A stretch of 54,562 nt of DNA from Gammaproteobacteria bacterium (GTDB taxonomy: Bacteria; Pseudomonadota; Gammaproteobacteria; Thiohalobacterales; Thiohalobacteraceae), in assembly GCA_019911805.1 (NCBI GenBank), contig JAIOJV010000125.1, positions 1 to 54,562 on the forward strand, given 5' to 3'. The translations under genes and the position numbers were made by a program. Positions 28,949-37,479 of this stretch are shown here, piece by piece. The notes under the pieces were generated by a model that worked only from the letters and a program-made list of their open reading frames with translations, did not search any database and was not told the DNA's origin. Every line of letters begins with the position of its first letter. The first letter of the stretch is position 1.

Positions 28949-29424
28949 GCACCGCTGCCGTGATCGATGCCCCGGTCGAACTGGATGCACTCGACCGGCG
29001 CATCATCAACCGGCTGCAGGACGGCTTCCCCATCAGCGAGCACCCCTACGCGGAGGTCGCCGCCGAACTCGACACCGACGAGGCGACCCTGATCGCGCGG
29101 CTTCAGGCCCTCCTGGATACCGGTATCCTCAGCCGTTTCGGGCCGATGTACCATGCCGAGCGCCTCGGTGGCGCGCTGACGCTGGCGGCGATCGCGGTCG
29201 CACCGGCCGATTTCGAGCGTGTCACCGAACAGGTCAACGCCTTTCCCGAGGTCGCGCACAATTACGCGCGCGATCACGAGCTCAACATGTGGTTCGTACT
29301 CGCCACCGAGACGCCGCAGCGCATCCCCGTCGTGATCCGCGAGATCGAGCGTATTACCGGCTATCCCGTCTTCAACATGCCCAAGAAGGAGGAATTCTTC
29401 GTGGGTCTGAAATTCCGAGTGTAA
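28945..29424 (+). CDS. nirG: Siroheme decarboxylase subunit NirG
   Basis: 159-aa AsnC/Lrp-like protein of the NirD/NirG branch, recognised by 'ILSRFGPMYHAERLGG' and 'VAHNYARDHELNMWFVLATE', the counterpart of the NirD signature. It ends 'EEFFVGLKFRV'. Starts with ATGA overlap on nirL; nirH begins 2 bases after its stop. Confidence 0.92.
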   Translation: MSTAAVIDAPVELDALDRRIINRLQDGFPISEHPYAEVAAELDTDEATLIARLQALLDTGILSRFGPMYHAERLGGALTLAAIAVAPADFERVTEQVNAFPEVAHNYARDHELNMWFVLATETPQRIPVVIREIERITGYPVFNMPKKEEFFVGLKFRV

Positions 29425-29426
29425 CC

Positions 29427-29942
29427 ATGTCCGCCGTTCTCGAGCCGCAGCAGATTTCCCCGCTGATCGACGCCATCGACCGCCGCCTCATTGTCGCGAC
29501 CCAGGGCGGACTGCCGCTGGATCCGCAGCCCTATCACCGGCTCGCCGAGCGGCTCGAGCTGCCCGTCGCCGAGGTGATGACCCGCCTGCGACGCCTGCAA
29601 GGCGACGGTGTGATCCGCCGCATCGGTGCCGTACCCAATCATTACCGCCTCGGTTACCGCGGTAACGGCATGTCCGTCTGGGACGTACCTGACGCCGCCG
29701 TCCGCGAGTTGGGCCAGCGCATCGGCGCACTGCCATTCGTCAGCCACTGTTATCACCGGCCGCGCCACCTGCCGCACTGGCCGTACAACCTGTTCGCCAT
29801 GGTGCACGGCCACGACCGGGCCGAGGTGATGATGCAGGTGTCGCGCATCGCCGAACAGCTCGGTAGCGCAGTGCGCGACCACGACGTACTGTTCAGCACT
29901 CGCATCCTGAAAAAGACAGGCATGCGTTTGGTCACAGAGTGA
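29427..29942 (+). CDS. nirH: Siroheme decarboxylase subunit NirH
   Basis: 171-aa AsnC/Lrp-like protein of the NirL/NirH branch ('VIRRIGAVPNHYRLGYRGNG', 'CYHRPRHLPHWPYNLFAMVHG' pattern). It is clearly paralogous to NirL, so this cluster holds two L/H-type and two D/G-type proteins, all as separate genes. The stop is followed 15 bases later by a large nested inverted repeat. Confidence 0.92.
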   Translation: MSAVLEPQQISPLIDAIDRRLIVATQGGLPLDPQPYHRLAERLELPVAEVMTRLRRLQGDGVIRRIGAVPNHYRLGYRGNGMSVWDVPDAAVRELGQRIGALPFVSHCYHRPRHLPHWPYNLFAMVHGHDRAEVMMQVSRIAEQLGSAVRDHDVLFSTRILKKTGMRLVTE

Positions 29943-29957
29943 TGTATTCGTTGTTTT

Positions 29958-30152
29958 GAACCACCAGGGAAAACTAGTGAACCGCCAAGACGCCAAGAAC
30001 GCCAAGAAAGATTAGCGAACCGCCAAGGCGCCAAGACGCCAAGATTTTTCATGAATAAAGATTTTCTTGGCGTCTTGGCGCCTTGGCGGTTGAAACAGGT
30101 TTTCCTTGGCGGTCTTGGCGTCTTGGCGGTTCCAATTCTTTTTTGGTGGTTC
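29958..30152. repeat. Nested inverted repeat between nirH and nirJ
   Basis: An inner perfect 27-bp inverted repeat (30018-30044 with 30065-30091, 20-base loop) sits inside an outer imperfect pair (about 29958-30006 with 30104-30152). All arms are made of GCCAAGRC-like units. The whole 195-base block can fold on itself and fills the gap up to 28 bases before nirJ. Confidence 0.9.
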
Positions 30153-30180
30153 ACAAAGACACCCGATCAGGAGAATGCCC

Positions 30181-31383
30181 ATGTTCCGGGTCACCCAATA
30201 CATGCAGGCGCTGGCTGACGGCACGCCGCTTGGTCCGAAGCGCACGCCGCCCGGGCCGGTGGTGATCTGGAATCTGATACGGCGTTGCAACCTGGCCTGC
30301 AAGCACTGCTATTCCATCTCCGCCGATCACGATTTCCCCGGTGAGCTGACCACCGAGGAGGTCTACGCGGTCATGGATGACCTCAAGACCTTCGGCGTGC
30401 CGGTACTGATCCTGTCCGGTGGCGAACCGCTGCTGCGACCGGACATCTACGCGATCTCGAAACGCGCCAAAGACATGGGCTTTTATGTCGGTCTGTCCAC
30501 CAACGGCACGCTCATCGATGAGAACAACATCGAACGTATCGCCGCGGTCGGCTACGACTACGTCGGTATCAGCATCGACGGTCTGCGCGCGACACACGAC
30601 AAGTTCCGCCGTCTCGAGGGTGCCTTCGATGCCTCCATGCATGGCATAAAGCTATGTCAGGAGCATGGCATCAAGGTCGGTCTGCGCTTCACCCTCACCC
30701 AGGACAACGCCGAGGAACTGCCGGCCATCCTGGATCTGATGGATGCGCTGGACATCGACAAGTTCTATCTCTCGCACCTGAATTACGCCGGGCGCGGCAA
30801 TCGCAATCGCAAAGACGACGTGGTGCACCAGCATACCCGCCGCACCATGGACATGTTGTTCGACCGCTGCTGGGCCGGCCTCCAGGCAGGGCGCGTGCAC
30901 GAGTACGTCACCGGCAACAACGATGCCGACGGCGTCTATCTGCTGCACTGGGTACAGCGCAATTTCCCCGATCAGGCCGAGACCATGCGCGCGCGGCTGG
31001 CGCAATGGGGCGGCAACGCCTCCGGTCTGTGGGTGGCGAACATCGACAACCTCGGCAACGTGCATCCCGATACCTTCTGGTGGGACTACGATCTCGGCAA
31101 CGTCCGGGAGCGGCCCTTCTCGCAGATCTGGCAGGACACCAGCGATCCACTCATGGCCGGCTTCAAGCAACAGCCACGCCCGGTCAAGGGCCGTTGCGGT
31201 GAATGCCGGTATCTGGATATCTGCGGCGGCAACACCCGCGTGCGTGCCTGGCAACTGACCGGCGACCCCTGGCAGGAAGACCCCGCCTGCTACCTCACCG
31301 ACGAGGAGATCGGCGCCAGCGGCGACCATGAACGCCTGCAAGTCACACCCTATCGCCGCACCGTCCGTATCCATTCGGCATGA
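30181..31383 (+). CDS. nirJ: Radical SAM heme d1 biosynthesis protein NirJ
   Basis: 400-aa radical SAM enzyme that replaces two propionates of didecarboxysiroheme with oxo groups. The SAM cluster motif is C36-x3-C40-x2-C43 in 'RRCNLACKHCYS', then 'ILSGGEPLLRPD' and 'GLSTNGTLID'. The SPASM-type C-terminal cysteine region includes 'GRCGECRYLDICGGN'. CAGGAG at 30168-30173 selects ATG 30181 (ATG 30175 would be too close). Full length for the family. Confidence 0.95.
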   Translation: MFRVTQYMQALADGTPLGPKRTPPGPVVIWNLIRRCNLACKHCYSISADHDFPGELTTEEVYAVMDDLKTFGVPVLILSGGEPLLRPDIYAISKRAKDMGFYVGLSTNGTLIDENNIERIAAVGYDYVGISIDGLRATHDKFRRLEGAFDASMHGIKLCQEHGIKVGLRFTLTQDNAEELPAILDLMDALDIDKFYLSHLNYAGRGNRNRKDDVVHQHTRRTMDMLFDRCWAGLQAGRVHEYVTGNNDADGVYLLHWVQRNFPDQAETMRARLAQWGGNASGLWVANIDNLGNVHPDTFWWDYDLGNVRERPFSQIWQDTSDPLMAGFKQQPRPVKGRCGECRYLDICGGNTRVRAWQLTGDPWQEDPACYLTDEEIGASGDHERLQVTPYRRTVRIHSA

Positions 31384-31393
31384 AATGAACTTC

Positions 31394-31577
31394 AACCACG
31401 AAGGACACCAAGGACACGAAGGTGTGATATGCAGGCCGGATTAGGCGCGCAGCGCCGTAATCCGACACCTCACACGGAATGTCGTCGGGTTATGCTGCGC
31501 CAACCTGACCTACAGGAACTGAGCAACCCATGTTTTCACAATCATCCCGCTTCGTGTCCTTGGTGTCCTTCGTGGTT
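31394..31577. repeat. Perfect 28-bp inverted repeat between nirJ and nirN, right arm inside nirN
   Basis: Bases 31394-31421 are exactly inverted at 31550-31577, 128 bases apart. The unit is AACCACGAAGGACACCAAGG followed by ACACGAAG. A smaller GGATTAGGCGCGCAGCGCC-type palindrome lies in the loop (31439-31463). The right arm is within the nirN leader. Confidence 0.92.
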
Positions 31578-33113
31578 AAAATGGGTCTTTTCCCGGTTGC
31601 GTGCGTTGCAACTGCCACCTATGCCGGACCCGACGTCAAATCGCTCTACCAGCAGCACTGCGCGGAATGCCACGGTGCCGAGCGGCTCGGGGGCATGGGG
31701 CCAGCGTTGTTGCCGGAGAACCTCGGCCGTCTGAAGCCGGGTGAGGCTGCTGATGTGATCGCCAACGGCCGGCCGGCGACGCAGATGCCGGGGTTTGCCG
31801 ATAAACTCAAGCCCGAAGAGATCGCATCACTGGCGGACTACGCGTTCTCCGTGCCGGCGGTCGCGCCGCAATGGACGCTGCAGGACATCGAGGCGAGCCA
31901 CGTCGTCCCGCATCCCTACGGTTCGTTGCCGGACAAACCGGTGTTCGAGGCCGATCTGATGAATCTGTTCATCGTGGTCGAGTTGGGCGATCACCATGCG
32001 ACGCTGCTGAACGGCGACACCTTCGAACCCATTCACCGCTTCCAGACGCGCTTCGCCCTGCACGGCGGGCCGAAATATTCGCCCAGCGGCCGCTATGTGT
32101 ATTTCGCCTCGCGTGACGGCTGGATCAGCAAGTTCGACATCTACAACCTCAAGACAGTGGCGGAGATCCGTGCCGGCATCAACACCCGCAACCTGGCGGT
32201 ATCGCACGACGGCCGCTACGTGCTGGTCGGCAACTACCTGCCCCACAGCCTGGTACTGCTGGATGCCCGCAACCTCGAGCCCATCCGCGTGATCCCGGTG
32301 CAGGACGATCACGGCAACAGCTCGCGGGTGAGCGCGGTCTACACGGCGCCGCCGCGATCGAGTTTCATCGTCGCATTGAAGGATCTGCCCGAGGTCTGGG
32401 AGATCAACTATTCGGACAACCCGGAGCCGGTGTTCCGTGGCATGGTGCATGACTACCAGTACATGGAGGGTCTGGCTGAGAAGGGCCGGTTCCCGATCAA
32501 GTCCATCAAGCTCGACGACTATCTCGACGATTTCTTCTTCGATCCCGGCTACACCCACCTGATGGGTGCCGCGCGCAACGCCAAGAATGGCCAGGTGGTG
32601 AATCTCTATGTGGGCCGCAAGATCGCCGACCTCGACCTGGACGGCATGCCACATCTCGGTTCGGGCATCACCTTTGAATACCAGGACCGCCGTGTGCTGG
32701 CGACACCGAATCTCGCCAAGGGCGAGGTGAGTGTCATCGATCTCACCGACTGGAAGACCATCAAGCGCATCAAAACCCTGGGTCCGGGTTTCTTCATGCG
32801 CAGCCACGAGAATTCACCCTATGCCTGGGTCGATGTGTTCTTCGGTCCGAACAAGGATGCCGTGCACGTGATCGACAAGCGCACGCTGGAGATCGTCAAG
32901 ACGCTGCGCCCGGCGCCCGGCAAGACGGCGGCGCATGTGGAATTCACCCGCGACGGCAAGTACGCCCTGCTGAGTATCTGGGAGATGGACGGCGCAGTGA
33001 TCGTCTACGACGCCACCACGCTCGAAGAGGTCAAGCGCATCCCGATGAAGAAACCTTCGGGCAAGTACAACGTCTGGAACAAGACGCGCTATTCCGAGGG
33101 TACCAGCCACTGA
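31530..33113 (+). CDS. nirN: Cytochrome c/d1-propeller protein NirN
   Basis: 527-aa periplasmic NirS paralogue that catalyses the last step of heme d1 synthesis (dihydro-heme d1 dehydrogenation) and hands d1 to NirS. A leader runs to about 'ATATYAGPD' (residue 32), with heme c at C44-A-E-C47-H48, then the d1-type propeller with 'YSPSGRYVYFASRDGWI' and a terminal 'PSGKYNVWNKT'. Ten of the leader residues (RFVSLVSFVV) are encoded by the repeat arm at 31550-31577; ATG 31581 would be an alternative start without it, but would lack any positive n-region. Confidence 0.92.
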   Translation: MFSQSSRFVSLVSFVVKMGLFPVACVATATYAGPDVKSLYQQHCAECHGAERLGGMGPALLPENLGRLKPGEAADVIANGRPATQMPGFADKLKPEEIASLADYAFSVPAVAPQWTLQDIEASHVVPHPYGSLPDKPVFEADLMNLFIVVELGDHHATLLNGDTFEPIHRFQTRFALHGGPKYSPSGRYVYFASRDGWISKFDIYNLKTVAEIRAGINTRNLAVSHDGRYVLVGNYLPHSLVLLDARNLEPIRVIPVQDDHGNSSRVSAVYTAPPRSSFIVALKDLPEVWEINYSDNPEPVFRGMVHDYQYMEGLAEKGRFPIKSIKLDDYLDDFFFDPGYTHLMGAARNAKNGQVVNLYVGRKIADLDLDGMPHLGSGITFEYQDRRVLATPNLAKGEVSVIDLTDWKTIKRIKTLGPGFFMRSHENSPYAWVDVFFGPNKDAVHVIDKRTLEIVKTLRPAPGKTAAHVEFTRDGKYALLSIWEMDGAVIVYDATTLEEVKRIPMKKPSGKYNVWNKTRYSEGTSH

Positions 33114-33125
33114 GACGGGGCCGGC

Positions 33126-33230
33126 GGCAAGAGGCAAGAGGCAAGAGGCAAGAGGCAAGAGGCAAGAGGCAAGAGGCAAGAGGCAAGAGGCAAGAGGCAA
33201 GAGGCAAGAGGCAAGAGGCAAGAGGCAAGA
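33126..33230 (+). repeat. 15-copy perfect GGCAAGA heptamer array
   Basis: Fifteen uninterrupted GGCAAGA units (105 bases) plus a degenerate sixteenth (GGCAACA), starting 12 bases after the nirN stop. A 7-base period gives different peptides in different frames, but nothing suggests translation. Confidence 0.97.
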
Positions 33231-33248
33231 GGCAACAAAGACGGGTTG

Positions 33249-33351
33249 GCCACGGAAGCACACGGAAATACACGGACAAGATCGAGAGGGTGAGGTACGC
33301 GAGACGCTACCACATCCCAAGCTTCCGTGTATTTCCGTGTGCTTCCGTGGC
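33249..33351. repeat. Perfect 28-bp inverted repeat after nirN
   Basis: 33249-33276 and 33324-33351 are exact inverse copies of a GCCACGGAAGCACACGGAAA-type unit, 47 bases apart. It could terminate or protect the nir transcript. A related pair occurs at 48185/48346. Confidence 0.92.
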
Positions 33352-33430
33352 TAATATGGGTTATTACTGGGTTTCGCGCCGCTAAGGCATGCGCGCAGGG
33401 CCACCGTCAAGGGCGGCCCTGCGCGAGGTG

Positions 33431-34387
33431 TCACTGGATAGCGTATTTCTTCAGGCGATAAAGCAGGGTATCGCGCGTCAGGCCCAGCAGACGGGCGGCC
33501 TGCGAGCGGTTACCACGGGCCTGCGCCAGCGCCTGGCGGATCAGGCCGATCTCCAGCTTCTCGAGATGCACGCCCTCGGCGGGCAGGCTGAATACTTCCA
33601 TGCCGGTCGGCTGGGGTGCCGGTTGGACGATTTCGAGGGGCAGATTTTCCGGTTCGATGGTGCGGCCGCTGCACAGAATGAGCATGCGTTCGCACAGGTT
33701 GCGCAGCTCGCGCACATTCCCCGGCCAACCGTACTGTTTGAGTGTCCGCAGGCTGCGCGCACTGTACCGTGGCGGCGCCAGTTCATACCGCTCAGCGAGG
33801 GCCGCGCTGTGGAATTTCAGCAGCGGTGGGATGTCTTCGACACGTTCCCGCAGCGGCGGCAGGTTGAGCGGTACGACGTTCAGGCGGTAGTAGAGATCGC
33901 GGCGGAAGCGGCCGGCGTCCACCTCATTCAGCAGATCACGGTTGGTGGCGGCGACGATGCGTACGTCGGCACGCTGCAGCGTGTAGTGGCCGACCGGCTG
34001 GTATTCACCGGATTCGAGGAAGCGCAGCAGCTTGGCCTGGGTGGCCATGGGCAGCTCGGCCACCTCGTCCAGAAACAACGTACCGCCGTCCGCCTGCAGG
34101 ATATAGCCGGACTGGTCGGTGACCGCACCGGTGAAGGCGCCGCGGCGGTGGCCGTACAGCAGGGATTCCGCCAGGCCCTCGGGGATCGCCGCACAGTTCA
34201 CGGCGATGAAGGGGTGTTTGGAACGCGGGCTGTCGCGATGCACCGCACTGGCCAGCAATTCCTTGCCGGTGCCGCTTTCACCATGGATGAGAACCGGCGC
34301 ATCGGTCACGGCCACCAGCCGTGCGGCGCGCAGTACGGCTGCGAATGCCGGTGCCCCACCTATTACGCTTTCGTCGATCTCGCCCAT
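33431..34387 (-). CDS. Sigma-54-dependent activator lacking a sensor domain
   Basis: 318-aa bacterial enhancer-binding protein: AAA+ domain with Walker A ESGTGKE, sigma-54-contact loop GAFTGAV, Walker B 'GGTLFLDEV' and sensor 'VRIVAATNRD', then a Fis-type HTH ('NRSQAARLLGLTRDTLLYRL'). Only about 12 residues precede the AAA+ domain with ATG 34387 (about 55 if started at 34519), so no GAF or receiver domain is present. Targets are unknown; location at the end of the nir cluster suggests nitrogen oxide control, perhaps a NorR-like protein that has lost its sensor. The upstream frame overlaps the neighbouring SafE gene. Confidence 0.88.
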   Translation of the reverse strand: MGEIDESVIGGAPAFAAVLRAARLVAVTDAPVLIHGESGTGKELLASAVHRDSPRSKHPFIAVNCAAIPEGLAESLLYGHRRGAFTGAVTDQSGYILQADGGTLFLDEVAELPMATQAKLLRFLESGEYQPVGHYTLQRADVRIVAATNRDLLNEVDAGRFRRDLYYRLNVVPLNLPPLRERVEDIPPLLKFHSAALAERYELAPPRYSARSLRTLKQYGWPGNVRELRNLCERMLILCSGRTIEPENLPLEIVQPAPQPTGMEVFSLPAEGVHLEKLEIGLIRQALAQARGNRSQAARLLGLTRDTLLYRLKKYAIQ

Positions 34388-34442
34388 GGCCTGTCGCCCC
34401 CCACTACCGTCAAAAAAAACACGCTTGCCAACACTATCACTG

Positions 34443-35183
34443 TTAGTCCTGGAAGTGTATATGACCTGAGTCATTTGGCGCGGTTCCCGGGGCATGTCCC
34501 ACATGCTCTCCGGGGGCAAACCAAAGGCTCCCGATACCGAACAGGATCAGACTCAGGCCGATCAGCGTCCGTACCGCCGGGATCCGGGGCAGGCGTGCCG
34601 CCCAGCCGGCGAGCAGGCCGGCGGTGAGCACCGACGGGAGGGTACCCAGGCCGAAGGCCGTCATATAGAGCGCGCCCTTGAACGGGTCACCGGCGGCGGC
34701 CGACCACAACAGCGTGGAATACACCAGACCGCAGGGCAGCCAGCCCCAGATCAGTCCGAAGGCCATGGCCCGTAACGGCGACCGCACCGGCAGCAGGCGC
34801 TGACCGATGGGTTCGATGTGCCGCCACAGCGGCACCCCAATCCTTTCCAGGTGGGCGAAGCGGGAGAACCAGCCGGCCAGATAAAAGCCCATGCCGATCA
34901 GCAGCAGGGCCGCGAACACCCGCAGCAGGGTGTGGCCATAGGTCGGGCTGAGGGTGCCGAACAGGCCCTGGCCGAGACTGCCGACCAGCGCGCCGGCCAG
35001 GGCGTAACTGGTGATGCGCCCGAGGCTGTAGGACAGGGTGTAGGTCAGCAGCAGCGGTTTGTTGGCCCGTACCTCCGGCGGGAGGCTCAGGCTCAAGGCC
35101 CCGATGATGCCGCCGCACATGCCGATGCAATGCAGCGAGGCGGCGAGACCGATCAGGACAGGGGCTAGAAGCGTCAGATCCAC
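34443..35183 (-). CDS. TauE/SafE family membrane protein (UPF0014/CcoI-neighbour type)
   Basis: 246-aa six- or seven-helix protein of the TauE/SafE superfamily, the subgroup with 'GLAASLHCIGMCGG' and 'WGWLPCGLVYSTLLWSAAAG'. Its paired CxxxC/PC motifs recall the DsbD-like heavy-metal-related proteins often found beside cbb3 oxidase assembly genes. The C-terminus is His-rich (HVGHAPG...HIHF). The start is taken as GTG 35183, giving a first helix close to the N-terminus; a longer GTG start at 35228 adds a basic stretch. A copper or sulfur-compound transport role is only inferred. Confidence 0.8.
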   Translation of the reverse strand: MDLTLLAPVLIGLAASLHCIGMCGGIIGALSLSLPPEVRANKPLLLTYTLSYSLGRITSYALAGALVGSLGQGLFGTLSPTYGHTLLRVFAALLLIGMGFYLAGWFSRFAHLERIGVPLWRHIEPIGQRLLPVRSPLRAMAFGLIWGWLPCGLVYSTLLWSAAAGDPFKGALYMTAFGLGTLPSVLTAGLLAGWAARLPRIPAVRTLIGLSLILFGIGSLWFAPGEHVGHAPGTAPNDSGHIHFQD

Positions 35184-35409
35184 AAAATTTCCGGGGTCAT
35201 GGCGACGCCCGGGCAGGCCGCCGCGCACGCCAGTAAGAAGGTGCGCCGCTATGGTACGCCAAGGCGGCGCCTCTGTCAGGCCCTAAATGTCGATATAATT
35301 ACTTGTATAATCAGTTTGTTAGGAAGTTTGATCGGGACCGCATTCAAACCGGCCTGGCATCAAACTTTGGGGTGCGCTATAAATGAAGCCCCCGCTCGGA
35401 GACCAGACC

Positions 35410-36159
35410 ATGCCGCCGCCGATGTCCGATGATACGCGCACCGCTCCCACCGCCCCCGCCGCCCAGCCGACCGCGCGGGTCAGGGTCCCCCTGCGGGAGC
35501 GCAAGTTCTATCAGACGCGCCTGCGGCTCGCCCGCGCCCTGCGCGACCGGCTGGGCAGTACCCCGCTCGATGAGCTGAACGTGCGCGATCTGTGCGAAGA
35601 GGTCGAGGTCTCCGAGGCCACCTTCTTCAATTACTTCCCCAGGAAGACCGACCTGCTCGCCTACCTCGGCCAACTCTGGTCGGTGGAGCTCGCCTGGCAC
35701 GGCCAGCAGGCCCTGGCGCGCGGCGAAAGCGGCCTGACGGCGGTGCAGCACGTCTTCGAGCAGGCCGCGCGGCAGTTCCAGGCGGCCCCCGGCGTGGCCG
35801 GCGAACTCATCGCCTGGCAGGCCCGCGCCCGCACCCGGCATGCGCCCGAGCCCTTGAGCGCCAACGAACGCCGCCTGGCCTTCCCCGAGCAGACGGGGAT
35901 CGAGGCGCTCGCCGACCAGGGCCTGGAACAGACCCTGACCAGCGCCCTGCAGCGTGCCGTCGACCAGGGCGAGCTGCCCCACAACACCCACCTGCCAATC
36001 GTGATGGTGTCCCTGCTGTCGATCTTCCACGGCGTCGCACTCGCCCTGCGCCTCGGCAACCCCTCCGGCATCGGCGCAATGTACCGCCAGCAGCTGACCA
36101 TCCTGTGGAGCGGCGTACGGCAGGTCGCAGGGACGCGGTCGTCGGTTGCGGGAACGTGA
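35410..36159 (+). CDS. TetR/AcrR family transcriptional regulator
   Basis: 249-aa regulator. The HTH lies in residues about 45-75 of the protein ('LDELNVRDLCEEVEVSEATFFNYFPRK', cited here by its core 'VSEATFFNYFP'), preceded by an unusually long proline/alanine-rich N-terminal extension. The C-terminal ligand domain is all-helical. ATG 35410 has CGGAGA upstream; ATG 35383 is possible. Divergent from the SafE gene across a 226-base gap holding two TATAAT strings (35294, 35306). Ligand unknown. Confidence 0.85.
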   Translation: MPPPMSDDTRTAPTAPAAQPTARVRVPLRERKFYQTRLRLARALRDRLGSTPLDELNVRDLCEEVEVSEATFFNYFPRKTDLLAYLGQLWSVELAWHGQQALARGESGLTAVQHVFEQAARQFQAAPGVAGELIAWQARARTRHAPEPLSANERRLAFPEQTGIEALADQGLEQTLTSALQRAVDQGELPHNTHLPIVMVSLLSIFHGVALALRLGNPSGIGAMYRQQLTILWSGVRQVAGTRSSVAGT

Positions 36160-36200
36160 TGAGGGTGCGGTTTCGAGTCTACAACGCTGCGCGTGCCGGA

Positions 36201-36254
36201 TGCTCTCAGGCTGCGCCCGAGGGGCGGGAATCACGCGGGTGCGTTCGAAGAGAT
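36201..36254 (+). repeat. Left copy of a ~54-base repeat at the island edge
   Basis: A gapless partner exists at 43761-43814. The strongest shared core is AATCACGCGGGTG (13 bases), with a CTCAG-centred imperfect hairpin on its left in both copies. It marks the change from GC-rich core to lower-GC accessory DNA, but could be a dispersed repeat rather than an att site. Confidence 0.5.
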
Positions 36255-36419
36255 TCAAACTGTTGATTGCTGCCTTGCAGATTTTTTAGTGCCGCGACAC
36301 CTATATCACTCCCGCAAGGCGTTGAGTGAAGAGGTGTTCCGGGATATCAGGTTCCAAAAGCCACTATGCAGATGCTACTTTTGGGTCCGATACTTATGGT
36401 TCGATAACAAAGGTGAGAG

Positions 36420-37403
36420 ATGGCTTACCCTATTGAAAGAAAACTCGTTGTCGCTGTCTCTTCAAGTGCACTTTTTGATCTTTCTGAGTCCCATACCGTT
36501 TTCACTGAGAAAGGGTCGAAGGCGTACAAGATATTTCAGGAAGCCAACTTAAATAAAATACTTGCCAAAGGAGTGGCATTTCCTTTTGTTCGACGTTTCT
36601 TAAACATCAATAAACGATTCCCGAAGCAGTCGCCTGTAGAAGTAGTGCTTTTGTCTAGGAACTCAGCCGCCACAGGGAAGAGGGTTTTCCGTTCAATCGC
36701 CCACTATGGACTAAACATTACACGCGCAGCTTTTATGGATGGTGAGTCTCCATATGAATACATTCCAGCATTCAATGCTTCCCTCTTTTTGTCAGCCAAC
36801 GAGAAGGATGTAAAGAAAGCCATAAGTAGCAAGTACCCTGCTGGCACCGTTCTGCCCAGCAAGGTCAATGATGACGAAACAGAGGAAGAGCTTCGCATAG
36901 CGTTCGACTTCGATGGCGTCATTGCAGATGATGAGTCTGAAGCTATTTATAAAGGAGGCGACTTACCTATGTTTCAAACTTATGAAGTTACCAACGCACA
37001 TATCCCACACAAACCCGGCCCCCTTGCGGATCTTTTTCAAAAGCTTTCATTTATGCAAAAACTTGAAGACAAGGAACAAGAGAAGGACAGAAATTACAAG
37101 CGCATTATTCGGACAGCGATCGTTACAGCTCGAAATGCTCCAGCACACGAAAGAGTAATAACAACGTTGGAGCATTGGGGGGTAAGCGCAAACGAAACAT
37201 TTTTTTTAGGCGGAATGAAAAAAGAACGAATACTTACTCGGTTAAAACCACATATGTTCTTTGACGACCAAAGAAGCCATCTTGAATCGGAGGCGGGTAA
37301 TATACCAATGGTGCATATTCCTTTTGGCATTGCCAACACAACCATTAAACAATTCGCTCCAGAAGGGCTGAACCACCAGCCACTTTTGCTACCGCAAAAG
37401 TAG
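36420..37403 (+). CDS. Cytosolic 5'-nucleotidase (NT5C1-like, 5-nucleotidase family)
   Basis: 327-aa protein matching the cytosolic 5'-nucleotidase family: 'VVAVSSSALFDLSESH' at the N-terminus, 'VVLLSRNSAATGKRVF', the HAD-type nucleophile loop 'IAFDFDGVIADDES', and 'TAIVTARNAPAHERV' and 'FFDDQ' near the end. It would dephosphorylate nucleoside monophosphates in the cytoplasm. AGGTGAG precedes ATG 36420. Base composition is clearly more AT-rich than in the flanking core genes, and it has no functional link to its neighbours. Confidence 0.9.
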   Translation: MAYPIERKLVVAVSSSALFDLSESHTVFTEKGSKAYKIFQEANLNKILAKGVAFPFVRRFLNINKRFPKQSPVEVVLLSRNSAATGKRVFRSIAHYGLNITRAAFMDGESPYEYIPAFNASLFLSANEKDVKKAISSKYPAGTVLPSKVNDDETEEELRIAFDFDGVIADDESEAIYKGGDLPMFQTYEVTNAHIPHKPGPLADLFQKLSFMQKLEDKEQEKDRNYKRIIRTAIVTARNAPAHERVITTLEHWGVSANETFFLGGMKKERILTRLKPHMFFDDQRSHLESEAGNIPMVHIPFGIANTTIKQFAPEGLNHQPLLLPQK

Positions 37404-37479
37404 GCTTCGTATCAAACTCATCTGCGCTAAGGTGTTATGTATCATAGACATTAAACAGTCAATCCGGAGGAGAATAAGC

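Noticed and set aside
33126-33236. Regular repeats that might be a CRISPR array
   Set aside because: The unit is only 7 bases with no spacers and no cas genes; it is a simple tandem repeat.
33031-33320. Repetitive peptide (LLPLASC)n frames across the heptamer array
   Set aside because: They arise only from translating the GGCAAGA array in reverse; no start context or conservation.
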